DNA from: Scandinavium goeteborgense
GTDB lineage: Bacteria; Pseudomonadota; Gammaproteobacteria; Enterobacterales; Enterobacteriaceae
Assembly: GCF_003935895.2 (NCBI RefSeq)
Contig: NZ_CP054058.1
Location: 3,515,177-3,579,176 of the forward strand
Length of the DNA: 64,000 nucleotides
Direction of reading: 5' to 3'
In this document: positions 1 through 7,825 of the stretch, in pieces
Numbering within the stretch: the first letter of the stretch is position 1
How the letters are laid out: the number at the start of each line of letters is the position of its first letter
Notes under the pieces: generated by a model
What the model was told of the DNA's origin: nothing
Databases searched by the model: none
The model's input: the letters and a program-made list of their open reading frames with translations, nothing else
Translations under genes and position numbers: made by a program

Positions 1-259
1 TGGCGTTGGCCGCCAGCCCGAGCACAATCACATTACTGATGGTGCCCAGTCCCGGACGCTGACGAATGGGGATCCACAGCAGCAACACCAGCGCCCCGGT
101 GAGGATCATCACCGTGCCAATATCCAGCGAAAAGACCTTGCCGACGCCAAGATGAAAAACGTTCCACGGATCGGCCCCCAGATTGGCACGGACAAACATC
201 CCGGTGGAAATCCCGTACAGACATAGCCCGACGTACAGTTGCAGTAAACGGCGCAGCAT
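1..259 (-). CDS. YczE/YitT-like integral membrane protein, 3' end outside window
   Basis: The first 86 residues are visible, starting MLRRLLQLYVGLCLYGIS. They form a membrane segment, a short loop with GADPWNVFHLGVG, and a second hydrophobic segment (VMILTGALVLLLW) followed by IRQRPGLGTISN. The GADPWNV loop and the two-helix start resemble the YczE/YitT group of small membrane proteins of unknown transport or sensory function. The gene diverges from a MocR regulator 87 bases away, a pairing also known for Bacillus yczE and its MocR neighbour. I infer that the regulator controls this gene. Family assignment is from remembered similarity; the rest of the protein lies beyond the window. Confidence 0.7.
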   Translation of the reverse strand, partial: MLRRLLQLYVGLCLYGISTGMFVRANLGADPWNVFHLGVGKVFSLDIGTVMILTGALVLLLWIPIRQRPGLGTISNVIVLGLAANA

Positions 260-304
260 AACGACCTCATTATCAGTTGCTGAAAAAGGCATCATCGTTA
301 AAAA

Positions 305-343
305 TGGACTTATTATTAATGACCAGTTTTATAAAAGTGGACT
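305..343. promoter_or_regulatory. Direct repeat in the yczE-like/mocR divergent promoter
   Basis: Two copies of TGGACT, each preceded by A-rich sequence (AAAATGGACT and AAAAGTGGACT), lie at 305-310 and 338-343, 33 bases apart, which is about three helical turns. MocR regulators commonly bind spaced direct repeats in divergent promoters, so this is a candidate operator. The second copy ends 3 bases before the regulator start codon. Binding is inferred. Confidence 0.35.
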
Positions 344-346
344 GCT

Positions 347-1777
347 ATGTCTCTTCGTCGTTCCGGTAGTCAGTCGCTGGTGAGCCTGCTGGGCCACTGG
401 CAGGAAACCGCCTCCCGCACCCCGCTCTGGCGTCAGCTGGCCGAGGCGCTGCGATTGTTAATTCTCGACGGTCGCCTGCCGCTCGACAGCCGTCTGCCCG
501 GTGAACGTGAGTTGTCGATCGCCCTCGGCGTGAGCCGCACCACGGTTGCTAGCGCGCTGGGCCAGCTGCGTGATGAAGGTTACGTGGTCAGCCGCCACGG
601 CAGCGGTTCACGGGTCATTCTTCCGGCGCAGCAGTCGCAGATTCCGACCCGAATGAACACCGTGCAGCCGCTGGACTTATCCACTGCCGCCCTCAGCGCC
701 GGGCCGGAAATTCATCAGGCTTATCATCACGCGATCTCTCTTTTGCCGCAGCATTTAGCCAGCACCGGTTACGATCAGCAGGGTTTACCGGCGCTGCGCG
801 AGGCCATTGCGCAGCGTTATTGCGAACGCGGTTTGCCGACGCGCGCTGACGAAATCATGATTGTGAACGGGGCGGTGAGCGGGTTGGCACTGACACTGCG
901 GCTGTTGACGGGCCCAGGCGATAGGGTGGTGGTCGATAACCCAACTTATCCACTGGCGATTGCGGCTATTCAGGGCGCATCCTGCCGCCCGGTTGGCGTA
1001 TCGCTACCCGCGGAAGGCTGGGACGTTGACGGTCTGACCGCCACGTTCGCGCAAACGTCACCTCGTCTGGCGTATCTGATGCCGGATTTTCATAATCCAA
1101 CCGGACGCTGTATGGATGCCCCGACTCGCCAGCGCATCGCCGACCTTTCCGCACGCACGCGCACTACGCTGGTGATTGACGAAACGATGGTCGATCTCTG
1201 GTACAACGCCCCACCGCCGCCACCGCTGGCAGCGTTTAACGCTGATGCGCCGGTGATAACGCTGGGCTCGACGGGCAAAAGTTTCTGGGGCGGTTTGCGG
1301 CTGGGGTGGATCCGCGCCTCATCGCGCACGCTGTCTTCACTGGTGCAGGCGCGCGATACGCTGGATTTAGGCTCGCCGCTGCTGGAGCAGCTCGCCACCG
1401 GCTGGCTACTGGAAAAAGCCGACCACCTGCTGTCGGAAAGACGACAGATGCTCACCGCCCGTCGGGATATGTGCAGCGCATTAATGACGGAATATTTCCC
1501 GCAGTGGCGCTATGCGCAGCCGGAAGGTGGCCTTTCATTCTGGGTGGAGTTGCCGGATATGCTCTCGACGTTGTTTGCCGCGCGGGCCGAAAGTGTGGGG
1601 GTTCATTTGGGAACGGGGACGCGGTTTGGACTGGCCGGGGCGTTCGACCGTTGGCTACGGTTGCCGTTTACGCTGGACGATGAAGCACTGCGAATCGCCT
1701 TCAACACCCTGCAACCCGTCTGGAATTCTCTGAACGGTCAGCAGAATAATTTACGAACAAGAAAAATCATCTATTAA
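347..1777 (+). CDS. MocR-family regulator: GntR-type winged helix fused to a PLP aminotransferase-like domain
   Basis: This 476-residue protein has a GntR winged helix at about residues 25-95 (PLWRQLAEALRLLI, then SRTTVASALGQLRDEGYV) and a fold-type I aminotransferase-like domain from about 115 to the end. HNPTG lies near residue 250, VIDETMVDLW carries the cofactor-contacting Asp near 280, and K311 in GSTGKSFWGG is the expected Schiff-base lysine. Such proteins usually sense pyridoxal phosphate or an amino compound and act as regulators rather than enzymes. The divergent neighbour is a YczE-like membrane protein, which suggests transport or sensing of a small molecule. The effector is unknown. 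The ATG lies just after the second repeat of the candidate operator. Confidence 0.88.
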   Translation: MSLRRSGSQSLVSLLGHWQETASRTPLWRQLAEALRLLILDGRLPLDSRLPGERELSIALGVSRTTVASALGQLRDEGYVVSRHGSGSRVILPAQQSQIPTRMNTVQPLDLSTAALSAGPEIHQAYHHAISLLPQHLASTGYDQQGLPALREAIAQRYCERGLPTRADEIMIVNGAVSGLALTLRLLTGPGDRVVVDNPTYPLAIAAIQGASCRPVGVSLPAEGWDVDGLTATFAQTSPRLAYLMPDFHNPTGRCMDAPTRQRIADLSARTRTTLVIDETMVDLWYNAPPPPPLAAFNADAPVITLGSTGKSFWGGLRLGWIRASSRTLSSLVQARDTLDLGSPLLEQLATGWLLEKADHLLSERRQMLTARRDMCSALMTEYFPQWRYAQPEGGLSFWVELPDMLSTLFAARAESVGVHLGTGTRFGLAGAFDRWLRLPFTLDDEALRIAFNTLQPVWNSLNGQQNNLRTRKIIY

Positions 1778-1783
1778 AATAGC

Positions 1784-1812
1784 GACGCGCTAATAGCAGC
1801 TATTAGCGCGTC
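1784..1812. repeat. Perfect 29-base palindrome after the MocR gene
   Basis: GACGCGCTAATAGC and its exact reverse complement flank a single central A. It starts 7 bases after the regulator stop codon. It could fold into a strong hairpin on either strand and act as a bidirectional terminator, but no clean T run follows on the + strand. Confidence 0.6.
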
Positions 1813-1914
1813 AAAATAATTCGTCCATGATTCATGAGATGATTTGTGTGTTTCTTATCGCCGAACAGGATCCTGTTTTCAGGTTTCAGGCATATGACAA
1901 TATAGTGATAACTT

Positions 1915-2040
1915 TATACCCTAAATAATTCGAGTTGCAGGAAGGCGGCAAGCCTGCTCACCCCAGGAGCTTACTTGAGTAAGTGACTGGGGGGAGCAGG
2001 CGTAGATAACGCACATGCAACTTGAAGTATGACGGGTATA
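1915..2040. repeat. ERIC element (126 bp), copy 1
   Basis: It begins TATACCCTAAATAATTCGAG and ends GACGGGTATA. The centre carries the diagnostic CAGGAGCTTACTTGAG and AAGTAAGTGACTGGGG segments used for ERIC primers. The termini are inverted repeats, as in full-length ERICs. It ends directly against the stop codon of the next gene on the minus strand. Confidence 0.95.
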
Positions 2041-2256
2041 TTAATGTTGGCGTGGGATCGGGAAACCTTTCACGGAAATAATAAAGCTGTCACCGTCTTT
2101 TTTAATTTTTGCGCCGGTGTCGCACCAGTCAGAGGCAATGCGAAAGAACTCATCGCTGCCGACATTCCAGTTCAGGCGGACATGCTTAACATATCCCGAG
2201 CGGAGCATTTCACAGGCTTCGCCGTAGTTAGCGGCTGTTGAAAGTTGTTGTTTCAT
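2041..2256 (-). CDS. Unrecognised 71-residue protein, second gene of a two-gene unit
   Basis: The protein runs MKQQLSTAANYGEACEMLRS to SVKGFPIPRQH. It is soluble, with no signal peptide or membrane segment. Its start overlaps the stop of the upstream ribbon-helix-helix-like gene by ATGA, which implies translational coupling. I do not recognise the family. The pattern of a cysteine-containing first helix, then GSDEFFRIASDWCDTG and a final strand before KGF is faintly like the small alpha/beta TusA/SirA fold, but this is weak. Its stop codon abuts the ERIC element, so the original C-terminus may have been altered. A toxin-type role is possible from gene layout only. Confidence 0.6.
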   Translation of the reverse strand: MKQQLSTAANYGEACEMLRSGYVKHVRLNWNVGSDEFFRIASDWCDTGAKIKKDGDSFIISVKGFPIPRQH

Positions 2257-2501
2257 TTTCTCTTCTTCAGAATTTTGCGTATCGCTTTGATTTCTTTAGG
2301 AGTAAGAGGGGATGATTCTTCTTCGGTATGCTGACTGTCTACCTCGTCTTCGGATACTCCCACCTCTGATGCCGTTTCTAGCGCCAGCTGCAGCAGACGT
2401 TGGGTTGCTGCGCTTAAGGTCTCGTTATGGACTTCCGCATAATGACGTAGTTGCTCTTTTAAATCGTTTTCAATTTTAACATTCAAAACCGCAGTGGTCA
2501 T
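2253..2501 (-). CDS. Ribbon-helix-helix-like small protein, possible antitoxin or repressor
   Basis: From the ATG at 2501, preceded by the ribosome-binding sequence GGGAAG, the product has 82 residues. The N-terminus fits a ribbon-helix-helix fold: a strand (AVLNVKIE), a helix (DLKEQLRHYAEVHN) and a second helix (TLSAATQRLLQLALETA). An acidic linker and a basic tail (PKEIKAIRKILKKRK) follow. An upstream in-frame start at 2558 would add a hydrophobic stretch without a clear ribosome site and is less likely. It overlaps the downstream 71-residue gene by 4 bases. A DNA-binding protein first and an unknown partner second is a common toxin-antitoxin layout, but neither toxin nor target is recognised. 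Confidence 0.65.
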   Translation of the reverse strand: MTTAVLNVKIENDLKEQLRHYAEVHNETLSAATQRLLQLALETASEVGVSEDEVDSQHTEEESSPLTPKEIKAIRKILKKRK

Positions 2502-2782
2502 GGTCAAACTTCCCGTGCAATAAATTAACATAATTAATACACGAACATCTTTAGGCAATCCAGTAATAATTTTTTCATATATTTGAAATAATTAATTACC
2601 CATAATAATTGTCTGCCCAATATATGACAGTCAGATGACAGTATTATTTCAATGGTATGACACGCTGTTTATTCTTGCTTCATATACTGCGCAGTAACAC
2701 TAAAATTTAAAGGTTGATAGCGCGTTTATCAGGCATGCATCGGAATGCGGTACACTGAAAAAAAGTGGAGATGAGGTTAAGC

Positions 2783-3052
2783 ATGAAGATTTTTGTGACG
2801 GATAGCACCGGAGCGTTGCATCAGGTTGAAGGTGAAACGGTAGTCGTGGAACTCGAAAACGGAAAGACGCTGGAACTGGGTGAGTTCAACTATCGGCCGG
2901 ATGCGCCACATGGGATAACGATCTGGGGTGGCAGGCAGCCGCTGGAATCCTGGACGGAAGAAGACCGCCAATTGTCCGAACAGCTCAATCTGACGCTGAT
3001 TGCCGGTAACTGCGTGGACGTATGGCCAGGGCGGGCAAAGAAACAGGATTAG
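2783..3052 (+). CDS. Conserved-looking hypothetical protein, 89 residues
   Basis: The product begins MKIFVTDSTGALHQVEG. It is an acidic, soluble, strand-rich protein with VVVELENGKTLELGEFN and a later segment GITIWGGRQPLESWTEEDRQ. There is no signal peptide, membrane segment or known motif. The ATG at 2783 has TGAGGT about 5 bases upstream and is preferred over an in-frame start at 2765. The 263 bases before the antitoxin-like gene on the other strand are AT-rich and presumably contain both promoters. I do not recognise a function. Confidence 0.65.
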   Translation: MKIFVTDSTGALHQVEGETVVVELENGKTLELGEFNYRPDAPHGITIWGGRQPLESWTEEDRQLSEQLNLTLIAGNCVDVWPGRAKKQD

Positions 3053-3112
3053 GCTTTCAGCGCAGGCTAATGAAATTCAGTAGGAGATTTTAATTTGGCG
3101 AAGGCCAGAATT

Positions 3113-3226
3113 GGGTGGGGGCCCTGCCAGCTACATCCCGGCACACACGTCATCTGCCCTGGCTGCTTCCTTCCGGATCTGACCTGGTGAACAGAGTAGC
3201 GTTGCGGGAGAACCAACAGAGCCCCC
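3113..3226 (-). ncRNA. ffs: 4.5S RNA of the signal recognition particle
   Basis: The 114-base minus-strand transcript starts GGGGGCTCTGTTGGTTCTCC and ends in GGGCCCCCACCC, so the two ends pair in a long hairpin. The apical SRP motif AGGTCAGATCCGGAAGGAAG with the GGAA tetraloop, bound by Ffh, is present. Apart from scattered substitutions it matches the Escherichia coli RNA. It pairs with Ffh to target nascent inner-membrane proteins to FtsY and SecYEG. Confidence 0.97.
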
Positions 3227-3453
3227 ATTGAGAGCGTTATTCCTAACGCGCTGGCGCATTATCCCTGTGCGGCCCGGCAATTGCAACCCACCACGGTCTG
3301 GATGGTGGTTTATTGTGCGACTGTGCCTTTCCCGTCGTCCTGTGAAAACAAGATTTCCATATTGCGAACTTGCTCTCAGCAAAACCTGAGAGAGTGTCCA
3401 GACTGTTTTAATGCCATCGGGCATCCGTCTTTCTTCTTTTTCAGGGGTCGACA

Positions 3454-3861
3454 ATGATCAATTCACTGCCTTTGACACTCACGCTGCCAATGCCCGCTAT
3501 CGACGAAGTGACTCTTGCCCATCAGGGGCTGAACTATATACGCCCCAACGTGGTGCTGGATTTTGTTAGCGTCAGCCCTAACGCTTTACTGTTTGTCACG
3601 CCGGTGGCGGTGCTGTTCGCCTCGCTTGGCGTGGTGGGCCACATTCCCCTGCGCAGGATACCCGTCGCGGCGACCGGCCGCGTAACCTATCCCATTTGCA
3701 CCCAAGTGCTGCCGGAATTGCGCGGTAAGTTGATCATCAACACCGCCTCCAGAAAACTGAAATTCCTCGAAAATCAGGTGGTCAAACCCGACGAATTTGC
3801 GCCGAGTACCTCGCAGGTGATTGGTCTGGCCCTGGAGTTTACCTTCCAGCAGCCTGAGTGA
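3454..3861 (+). CDS. Hypothetical protein, 135 residues
   Basis: The reading frame starts at an ATG with AGGGG seven bases upstream and encodes MINSLPLTLTLPMPAIDEV to ALEFTFQQPE. A hydrophobic stretch near residues 45-65 (ALLFVTPVAVLFASLGVVG) could be one membrane segment. The rest is strand-rich with LRGKLIINTASRKLKFLENQ. No family is recognised, and Escherichia coli K-12 has no gene I know of between ffs and atl. It sits between the divergent ffs promoter region and atl on the same strand, 62 bases before atl. It is plausibly real because of its length and ribosome site, but this is not certain. Confidence 0.5.
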   Translation: MINSLPLTLTLPMPAIDEVTLAHQGLNYIRPNVVLDFVSVSPNALLFVTPVAVLFASLGVVGHIPLRRIPVAATGRVTYPICTQVLPELRGKLIINTASRKLKFLENQVVKPDEFAPSTSQVIGLALEFTFQQPE

Positions 3862-3923
3862 TCTCCGCCTTCACAACCTGAAGGGCGTCGCTTATCCTGT
3901 GCTTTTCCCAATTGGAAAGCGCT

Positions 3924-4235
3924 ATGGAACCCATTGATACATTTCCGCACCGGGTGTGGCAAATCGTTGCGGCCATCCCGGAAGGGGTAGTTACGACCTA
4001 CGGTGACGTTGCGCGCCTGGCGGGTTCGCCTCGCGCAGCGCGTCAAGTGGGTGGCGTTCTGCGCCGTTTACCGGAAGGATCAACCCTGCCGTGGCATCGG
4101 GTGGTCAATCGCCATGGCAATATCTCCCTGACTGGGCCAGACCTCCAGCGTCAGCGCCAGGCGCTGCTGTCGGAAGGTGTGCAGGTATCGGGTAGCGGCA
4201 AAATTGATATGCAGAAGTATCGCTGGAATTACTGA
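3924..4235 (+). CDS. atl: Alkyltransferase-like protein Atl (DNA base-flipping, non-catalytic)
   Basis: The 103-residue protein matches the C-terminal DNA-binding domain of O6-alkylguanine-DNA alkyltransferases. The active-site motif PCHRV is replaced by PWHRVVNRHG, so the acceptor cysteine is a tryptophan, the hallmark of Atl (YbaZ). The family flips out O6-alkylguanine adducts and hands them to nucleotide excision repair without removing the alkyl group. The helix-turn-helix segment GSPRAARQVGGVL precedes the motif. I chose the ATG at 3924 over an in-frame TTG four codons upstream. It is convergent with ybaY. Confidence 0.95.
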   Translation: MEPIDTFPHRVWQIVAAIPEGVVTTYGDVARLAGSPRAARQVGGVLRRLPEGSTLPWHRVVNRHGNISLTGPDLQRQRQALLSEGVQVSGSGKIDMQKYRWNY

Positions 4236-4267
4236 TCCCTCCCCCGCGAGGAGGAGGGAAACCGACG

Positions 4268-4837
4268 TTATGGGATTTGCGTCGGGGCAGGTACAGAAGA
4301 CGACGGATTCACCTGAGTCGGTGAAGTCGACGGCACGGTTGTGGCCGCGCCTCCATCAGTCGCGACCGGCACCGGGGTTTGCTGCACCGGCACCAGCGTC
4401 AGGTCTGCTTTGGTACCCCCGTTGTTGATAACCGGCTGTACTGTATCGGTAATGAACACCAGTTTATCGTTGATGGTCACCGCCGCACTCAGCAGGATCC
4501 GCGCGTTTGGCTGAATATCTGCCGGGTTATAGGGCAGCACGAAGCTGAACGGCGCCTGTTTTCCTTCCGTACGCGTGACTTTCTGGGCAAGCACTTTCGA
4601 CGGCGCATCTGCCAGAGAAGCATCCGACAGCGTGACCGTCAGCACCGCATCCGGTGGCAAGGCCACTTTCTGGCGGATCCAGGCAGTACCGGAAACGTTA
4701 GGTTGCTGAATTACAGGTTGTGTAGCCTCAGAGGGGTTCGGGCTTGGCGCAGGTGTCTTGATATCCGCACTTTTTTGAGCACAGGCAGACAGTGCAACCG
4801 CAACCGCTAAACCACTTAACATGTGCACGAGTTTCAT
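4268..4837 (-). CDS. ybaY: YbaY family lipoprotein
   Basis: From the ATG at 4837 the product has 189 residues. A lipoprotein signal peptide ends in LSAC with the lipidated cysteine at residue 19. A YscW/YbaY-type domain follows (VSGTAWIRQKVALPPDAVLT to VQPVINNGG). The tail is rich in Pro, Thr and Ser. The domain is shared with type III secretion pilotin-like lipoproteins, but the role in non-secretion genomes is unknown. An in-frame ATG seven codons upstream would put charged residues before the signal peptide and is rejected. It faces atl tail to tail and diverges from tesB. Confidence 0.93.
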   Translation of the reverse strand: MKLVHMLSGLAVAVALSACAQKSADIKTPAPSPNPSEATQPVIQQPNVSGTAWIRQKVALPPDAVLTVTLSDASLADAPSKVLAQKVTRTEGKQAPFSFVLPYNPADIQPNARILLSAAVTINDKLVFITDTVQPVINNGGTKADLTLVPVQQTPVPVATDGGAATTVPSTSPTQVNPSSSVPAPTQIP

Positions 4838-5054
4838 TATGTTCTCCTTATCATCCATGCACTCACAGGATTAAATCCCGCAAGAGTGAGTGGTTAAAAC
4901 ATTTGTGACGCAGTAAGTGTGGCACAGATATTAGATATTTGCCTGTAATCGCGCCGTTATTCAGATAATTGCACCCATCGGACCACTTTGAAAACTGCGT
5001 TATACTGTGGCTATTCCCGCACAGCACGCGGTCTTTTTACCTTTGAGGACATTT

Positions 5055-5915
5055 ATGAGTCAGGCTCTCTCTAATCTGCTAACCCTGTTAAATCTGGAAA
5101 AAATTGAAGAGGGATTGTTCCGCGGTCAAAGTGAGGATCTGGGCTTACGCCAGGTATTTGGCGGTCAGGTCGTCGGTCAGGCGCTGTATGCCGCTAAAGA
5201 AACCGTGCCTGTTGACCGTTTGGTGCATTCGTTCCACAGCTACTTTTTACGCCCGGGCGACAGCCAGAAGCCGATTGTGTATGACGTGGAAGTCCTGCGC
5301 GATGGCAACAGTTTCAGCGCCCGCCGCGTGGCCGCAATCCAGAACGGTAAACCGATTTTTTATATGACTGCCTCTTTTCAGGCGCCGGAATCGGGCTACG
5401 AACATCAAAAACAGATGCCGCAGGCCCCTGCTCCTGATTCGCTGCCATCCGAAACGGATATTGCCCGTCAGTTGGCGCATCTGCTGCCCCCGCAGGTAAA
5501 AGAGAAGTTCCTGAGTGATAAGCCGCTGGAGATTCGTCCGGTCGAGTTTCATAACCCGATGAAGGGCCACGTGGCAGAGCCAAAACGTCAGGTGTGGATC
5601 CGCGCCAACGGCACGGTGGCCGATGATTTCCGCGTGCATCAGTATCTGCTGGGCTATGCGTCTGACTTTAATTTCCTGCCGGTTGCCCTTCAGCCGCACG
5701 GCGTGGGCTTCCTCGAAAAAGGGATGCAGGTTGCGACGATTGACCATTCCATGTGGTTCCATCGCCCGTTCAATATGAACGAATGGCTGCTGTACAGCGT
5801 GGAGAGCACGTCTGCATCGAGCGCGCGCGGTTTTGTTCGCGGTGAGTTTTATACGCAGGAGGGTGTGCTGGTCGCGTCGACGGTGCAGGAAGGCGTGATG
5901 CGGAATCGGAGTTAG
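5055..5915 (+). CDS. tesB: Acyl-CoA thioesterase II
   Basis: The 286-residue product is the same length as Escherichia coli TesB, a double hot-dog thioesterase that hydrolyses medium and long acyl-CoAs and 3-hydroxyacyl-CoAs in the cytoplasm. Two hot-dog halves are visible: an N-terminal half with [13 protein letters not shown] and a C-terminal half with [12 protein letters not shown] (catalytic Asp), [11 protein letters not shown] and STVQEG, where Gln278 falls exactly as in the family. The ATG at 5055 follows GAGGAC and is preferred over an upstream start at 5007. A REP pair follows, shared with the convergent amtB. Confidence 0.97.
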   Translation: MSQALSNLLTLLNLEKIEEGLFRGQSEDLGLRQVFGGQVVGQALYAAKETVPVDRLVHSFHSYFLRPGDSQKPIVYDVEVLRDGNSFSARRVAAIQNGKPIFYMTASFQAPESGYEHQKQMPQAPAPDSLPSETDIARQLAHLLPPQVKEKFLSDKPLEIRPVEFHNPMKGHVAEPKRQVWIRANGTVADDFRVHQYLLGYASDFNFLPVALQPHGVGFLEKGMQVATIDHSMWFHRPFNMNEWLLYSVESTSASSARGFVRGEFYTQEGVLVASTVQEGVMRNRS

Positions 5916-5920
5916 GATTT

Positions 5921-5995
5921 TGTAGGCCCGGTAAGCGTAGCGCCACCGGGCGTTAAACGTAGATGCCCGGCGGCGCGTAGCTTGCCGGGCCTACA
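5921..5995. repeat. Inverted REP pair (BIME) between tesB and amtB
   Basis: TGTAGGCCCGGTAAGCGTAG and its partner ending CTTGCCGGGCCTACA form two REP sequences in opposite orientation. They fill the space between the convergent tesB and amtB stop codons. Such units often stabilise mRNA 3' ends and bind gyrase or IHF. Confidence 0.9.
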
Positions 5996-6003
5996 GGTTT
6001 TTA

Positions 6004-7290
6004 TCACGCGTTGTAAGCATTCTCGCCGTGGCTGTTGACGTCCAGACCTTCGCGTTCCTGCTCTTCTGGAACACGCAGGCCCACGGTCAGGTCAGCCAGT
6101 TTGTAGCCAACGAAGGCCACCACGCCAGACCAGACAATCGTCAGACCGATGCTTTCCAGCTGTACCAGAACCTGATGGCCCATGGTCACGCCTTCCGCAT
6201 AGCCGACGCCCCCCAGTGAAGTCGATGCGAAGATACCGGTCAGGACACAACCCACAATCCCGCACACGCCGTGTACACCGAACACATCGCACGGGTCATC
6301 CACACGCAGCCAGCGTTTCAGAGCGGTGACGCCCCACAGACCGGCCAGACCTGCCGCAATACCGACAATCAGTGAGCCACCCACGCCGATGTAACCACAG
6401 GCAGGAGTCACCGCAACCAGACCGGCAATCGCACCGGAACAGGCGCCGAGCAGAGAAGGCTTACCGCGTACCGCCCACTCACCGAAGACCCAGGCCAGAA
6501 TCGCAGCCGCTGTCGCCACCACGGTATTCAGGAAAGCGAGTGCCGCAATTTCGTTGGCGGAGCTTGCGGAACCGGCGTTAAAGCCGAACCAGCCCACGTA
6601 CAGGATAGCCGTGCCGGTAAAGACCATTGGCAGGTTATGCGGTTTGAACGCTTCTTTGCCAAAGCCCACGCGTTTGCCAATCAGGTATGCACCCACCAGG
6701 CCCGCGACAGCGGCGTTGATGTGTACAACGGTACCGCCTGCGAAGTCGAGTGCGCCGTGGGTCGCCAGTAAACCACCGCCCCAGACCATGTGCGCGATTG
6801 GCACATAAGAGAAGGTCATCCACACCACCACGAAAATCAGCACCGCAGAGAAGCGAATACGCTCCGCCAGCGAGCCAACAATCAGGCCGACGGTGATACA
6901 GGCGAATGAACCCTGGAAGGCAACGTGAATATACTGATAGAAGGTGCCCATCAGCGCTTTCAGTTCGATGCCTTTGAGCAGCACCCAGTCGAAGCTGCCG
7001 AAGAAGCTGCCCCCCGTGCCGAACGCCAGGGTATAGCCGTAAACCACCCACAGCACGCAAACCAGTGCGAAGGTGACGGTAACCTGAGTCAGCATGGACA
7101 GCACGTTTTTGCCACGGATCAGGCCGCCGTAAAACAGCGCAATTCCGGGGATACTCATAAACAGCACCAGCGCGGTGCTGATCATCATAAAGGCGTTGTC
7201 GGCTTTATCGGCGACCGCAGGCGCCGCCATCGCCAGGCCCGGCAACAGTGCCAGTACAGCTGGGGCAATTTTCAGTAGAGTTTTGTTCAT
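6004..7290 (-). CDS. amtB: Ammonium transporter AmtB
   Basis: The 428-residue product equals the Escherichia coli length. A cleavable signal peptide (MNKTLLKIAPAVLALLPG...AMA, about 22 residues) is followed by eleven membrane helices. The conserved twin histidines of the conduction pore lie in VHINAAVAG and DVFGVHGVCGIVG, and the Phe gate region in FQGSFACITVG. It is the trimeric inner-membrane ammonium channel, blocked by GlnK when nitrogen is plentiful. It lies 31 bases after glnK in one operon driven by a sigma-54 promoter. The start chosen, ATG at 7290, is preceded by AGGGATCGAGAA; an upstream extension would sit before the signal peptide. Confidence 0.98.
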   Translation of the reverse strand: MNKTLLKIAPAVLALLPGLAMAAPAVADKADNAFMMISTALVLFMSIPGIALFYGGLIRGKNVLSMLTQVTVTFALVCVLWVVYGYTLAFGTGGSFFGSFDWVLLKGIELKALMGTFYQYIHVAFQGSFACITVGLIVGSLAERIRFSAVLIFVVVWMTFSYVPIAHMVWGGGLLATHGALDFAGGTVVHINAAVAGLVGAYLIGKRVGFGKEAFKPHNLPMVFTGTAILYVGWFGFNAGSASSANEIAALAFLNTVVATAAAILAWVFGEWAVRGKPSLLGACSGAIAGLVAVTPACGYIGVGGSLIVGIAAGLAGLWGVTALKRWLRVDDPCDVFGVHGVCGIVGCVLTGIFASTSLGGVGYAEGVTMGHQVLVQLESIGLTIVWSGVVAFVGYKLADLTVGLRVPEEQEREGLDVNSHGENAYNA

Positions 7291-7321
7291 TTTCTCGATC
7301 CCTATCACTGTGTGCCAGGAG

Positions 7322-7660
7322 TTACAGAGCCGCTTCGTCGGCTTCGCCGGTACGAATACGAATGACGCGTTGCAGCTCGGCGACGAAGATCTTGCCGTCG
7401 CCAATCTTGCCGGTGTACGCCGCTTTACTGATCACGTCGATCACCTCATCGAGTTGATCGTCGGCGATCGCCACATCGATTTTCACCTTCGGCAGAAAGT
7501 TGACGCTATATTCGGCACCACGGTAAAGCTCGGCATGGCCTTTCTGACGCCCGAAGCCTTTCACTTCGGTAACGGTCAGCCCCTGAATACCAATGGAAGA
7601 CAGCGCTTCGCGAACGTCTTCGAGTTTGAATGGTTTAATCACCACGGTAACCAGCTTCAT
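7322..7660 (-). CDS. glnK: Nitrogen regulatory PII protein GlnK
   Basis: The 112-residue product starts MKLVTVVIKPFKLEDVREAL. It carries the T-loop RGAEYSVNFLPK with the uridylylated Tyr51, and the PII nucleotide-binding segment TGKIGDGKIFV. GlnK binds ATP/ADP and 2-oxoglutarate and plugs the AmtB channel. Uridylylation by GlnD releases it. It is the first gene of glnK-amtB, and the sigma-54 promoter lies 55 bases upstream of the ATG, so expression should depend on NtrC. Confidence 0.98.
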   Translation of the reverse strand: MKLVTVVIKPFKLEDVREALSSIGIQGLTVTEVKGFGRQKGHAELYRGAEYSVNFLPKVKIDVAIADDQLDEVIDVISKAAYTGKIGDGKIFVAELQRVIRIRTGEADEAAL

Positions 7661-7714
7661 AGATCCCCTCCAGTCAGAATTCGGTAATGGCGGCAGCTAA
7701 CACGTATGAGGTAA

Positions 7715-7730
7715 AGCAATCGGCGTGCCA
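7715..7730 (-). promoter_or_regulatory. Sigma-54 promoter of glnK-amtB
   Basis: On the minus strand the sequence reads TGGCACGCCGATTGCT, an exact match to the sigma-54 consensus TGGCAC-N5-TTGC. It lies 55-70 bases upstream of glnK. Confidence 0.95.
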
Positions 7731-7825
7731 GAAATTAAAACCGGCGGTCATTCAGAGGATTCTGGCCTTTTCTGTGGGTGCGGCGAGCGGCGCAGTTCGA
7801 CTTAACGAAAATGTGAGGCAGGAAG

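Noticed and set aside
3131-3454. 107-codon minus-strand frame across ffs and its promoter region
   Set aside because: It reads through the 4.5S RNA gene and its flank; the RNA explains the conservation.
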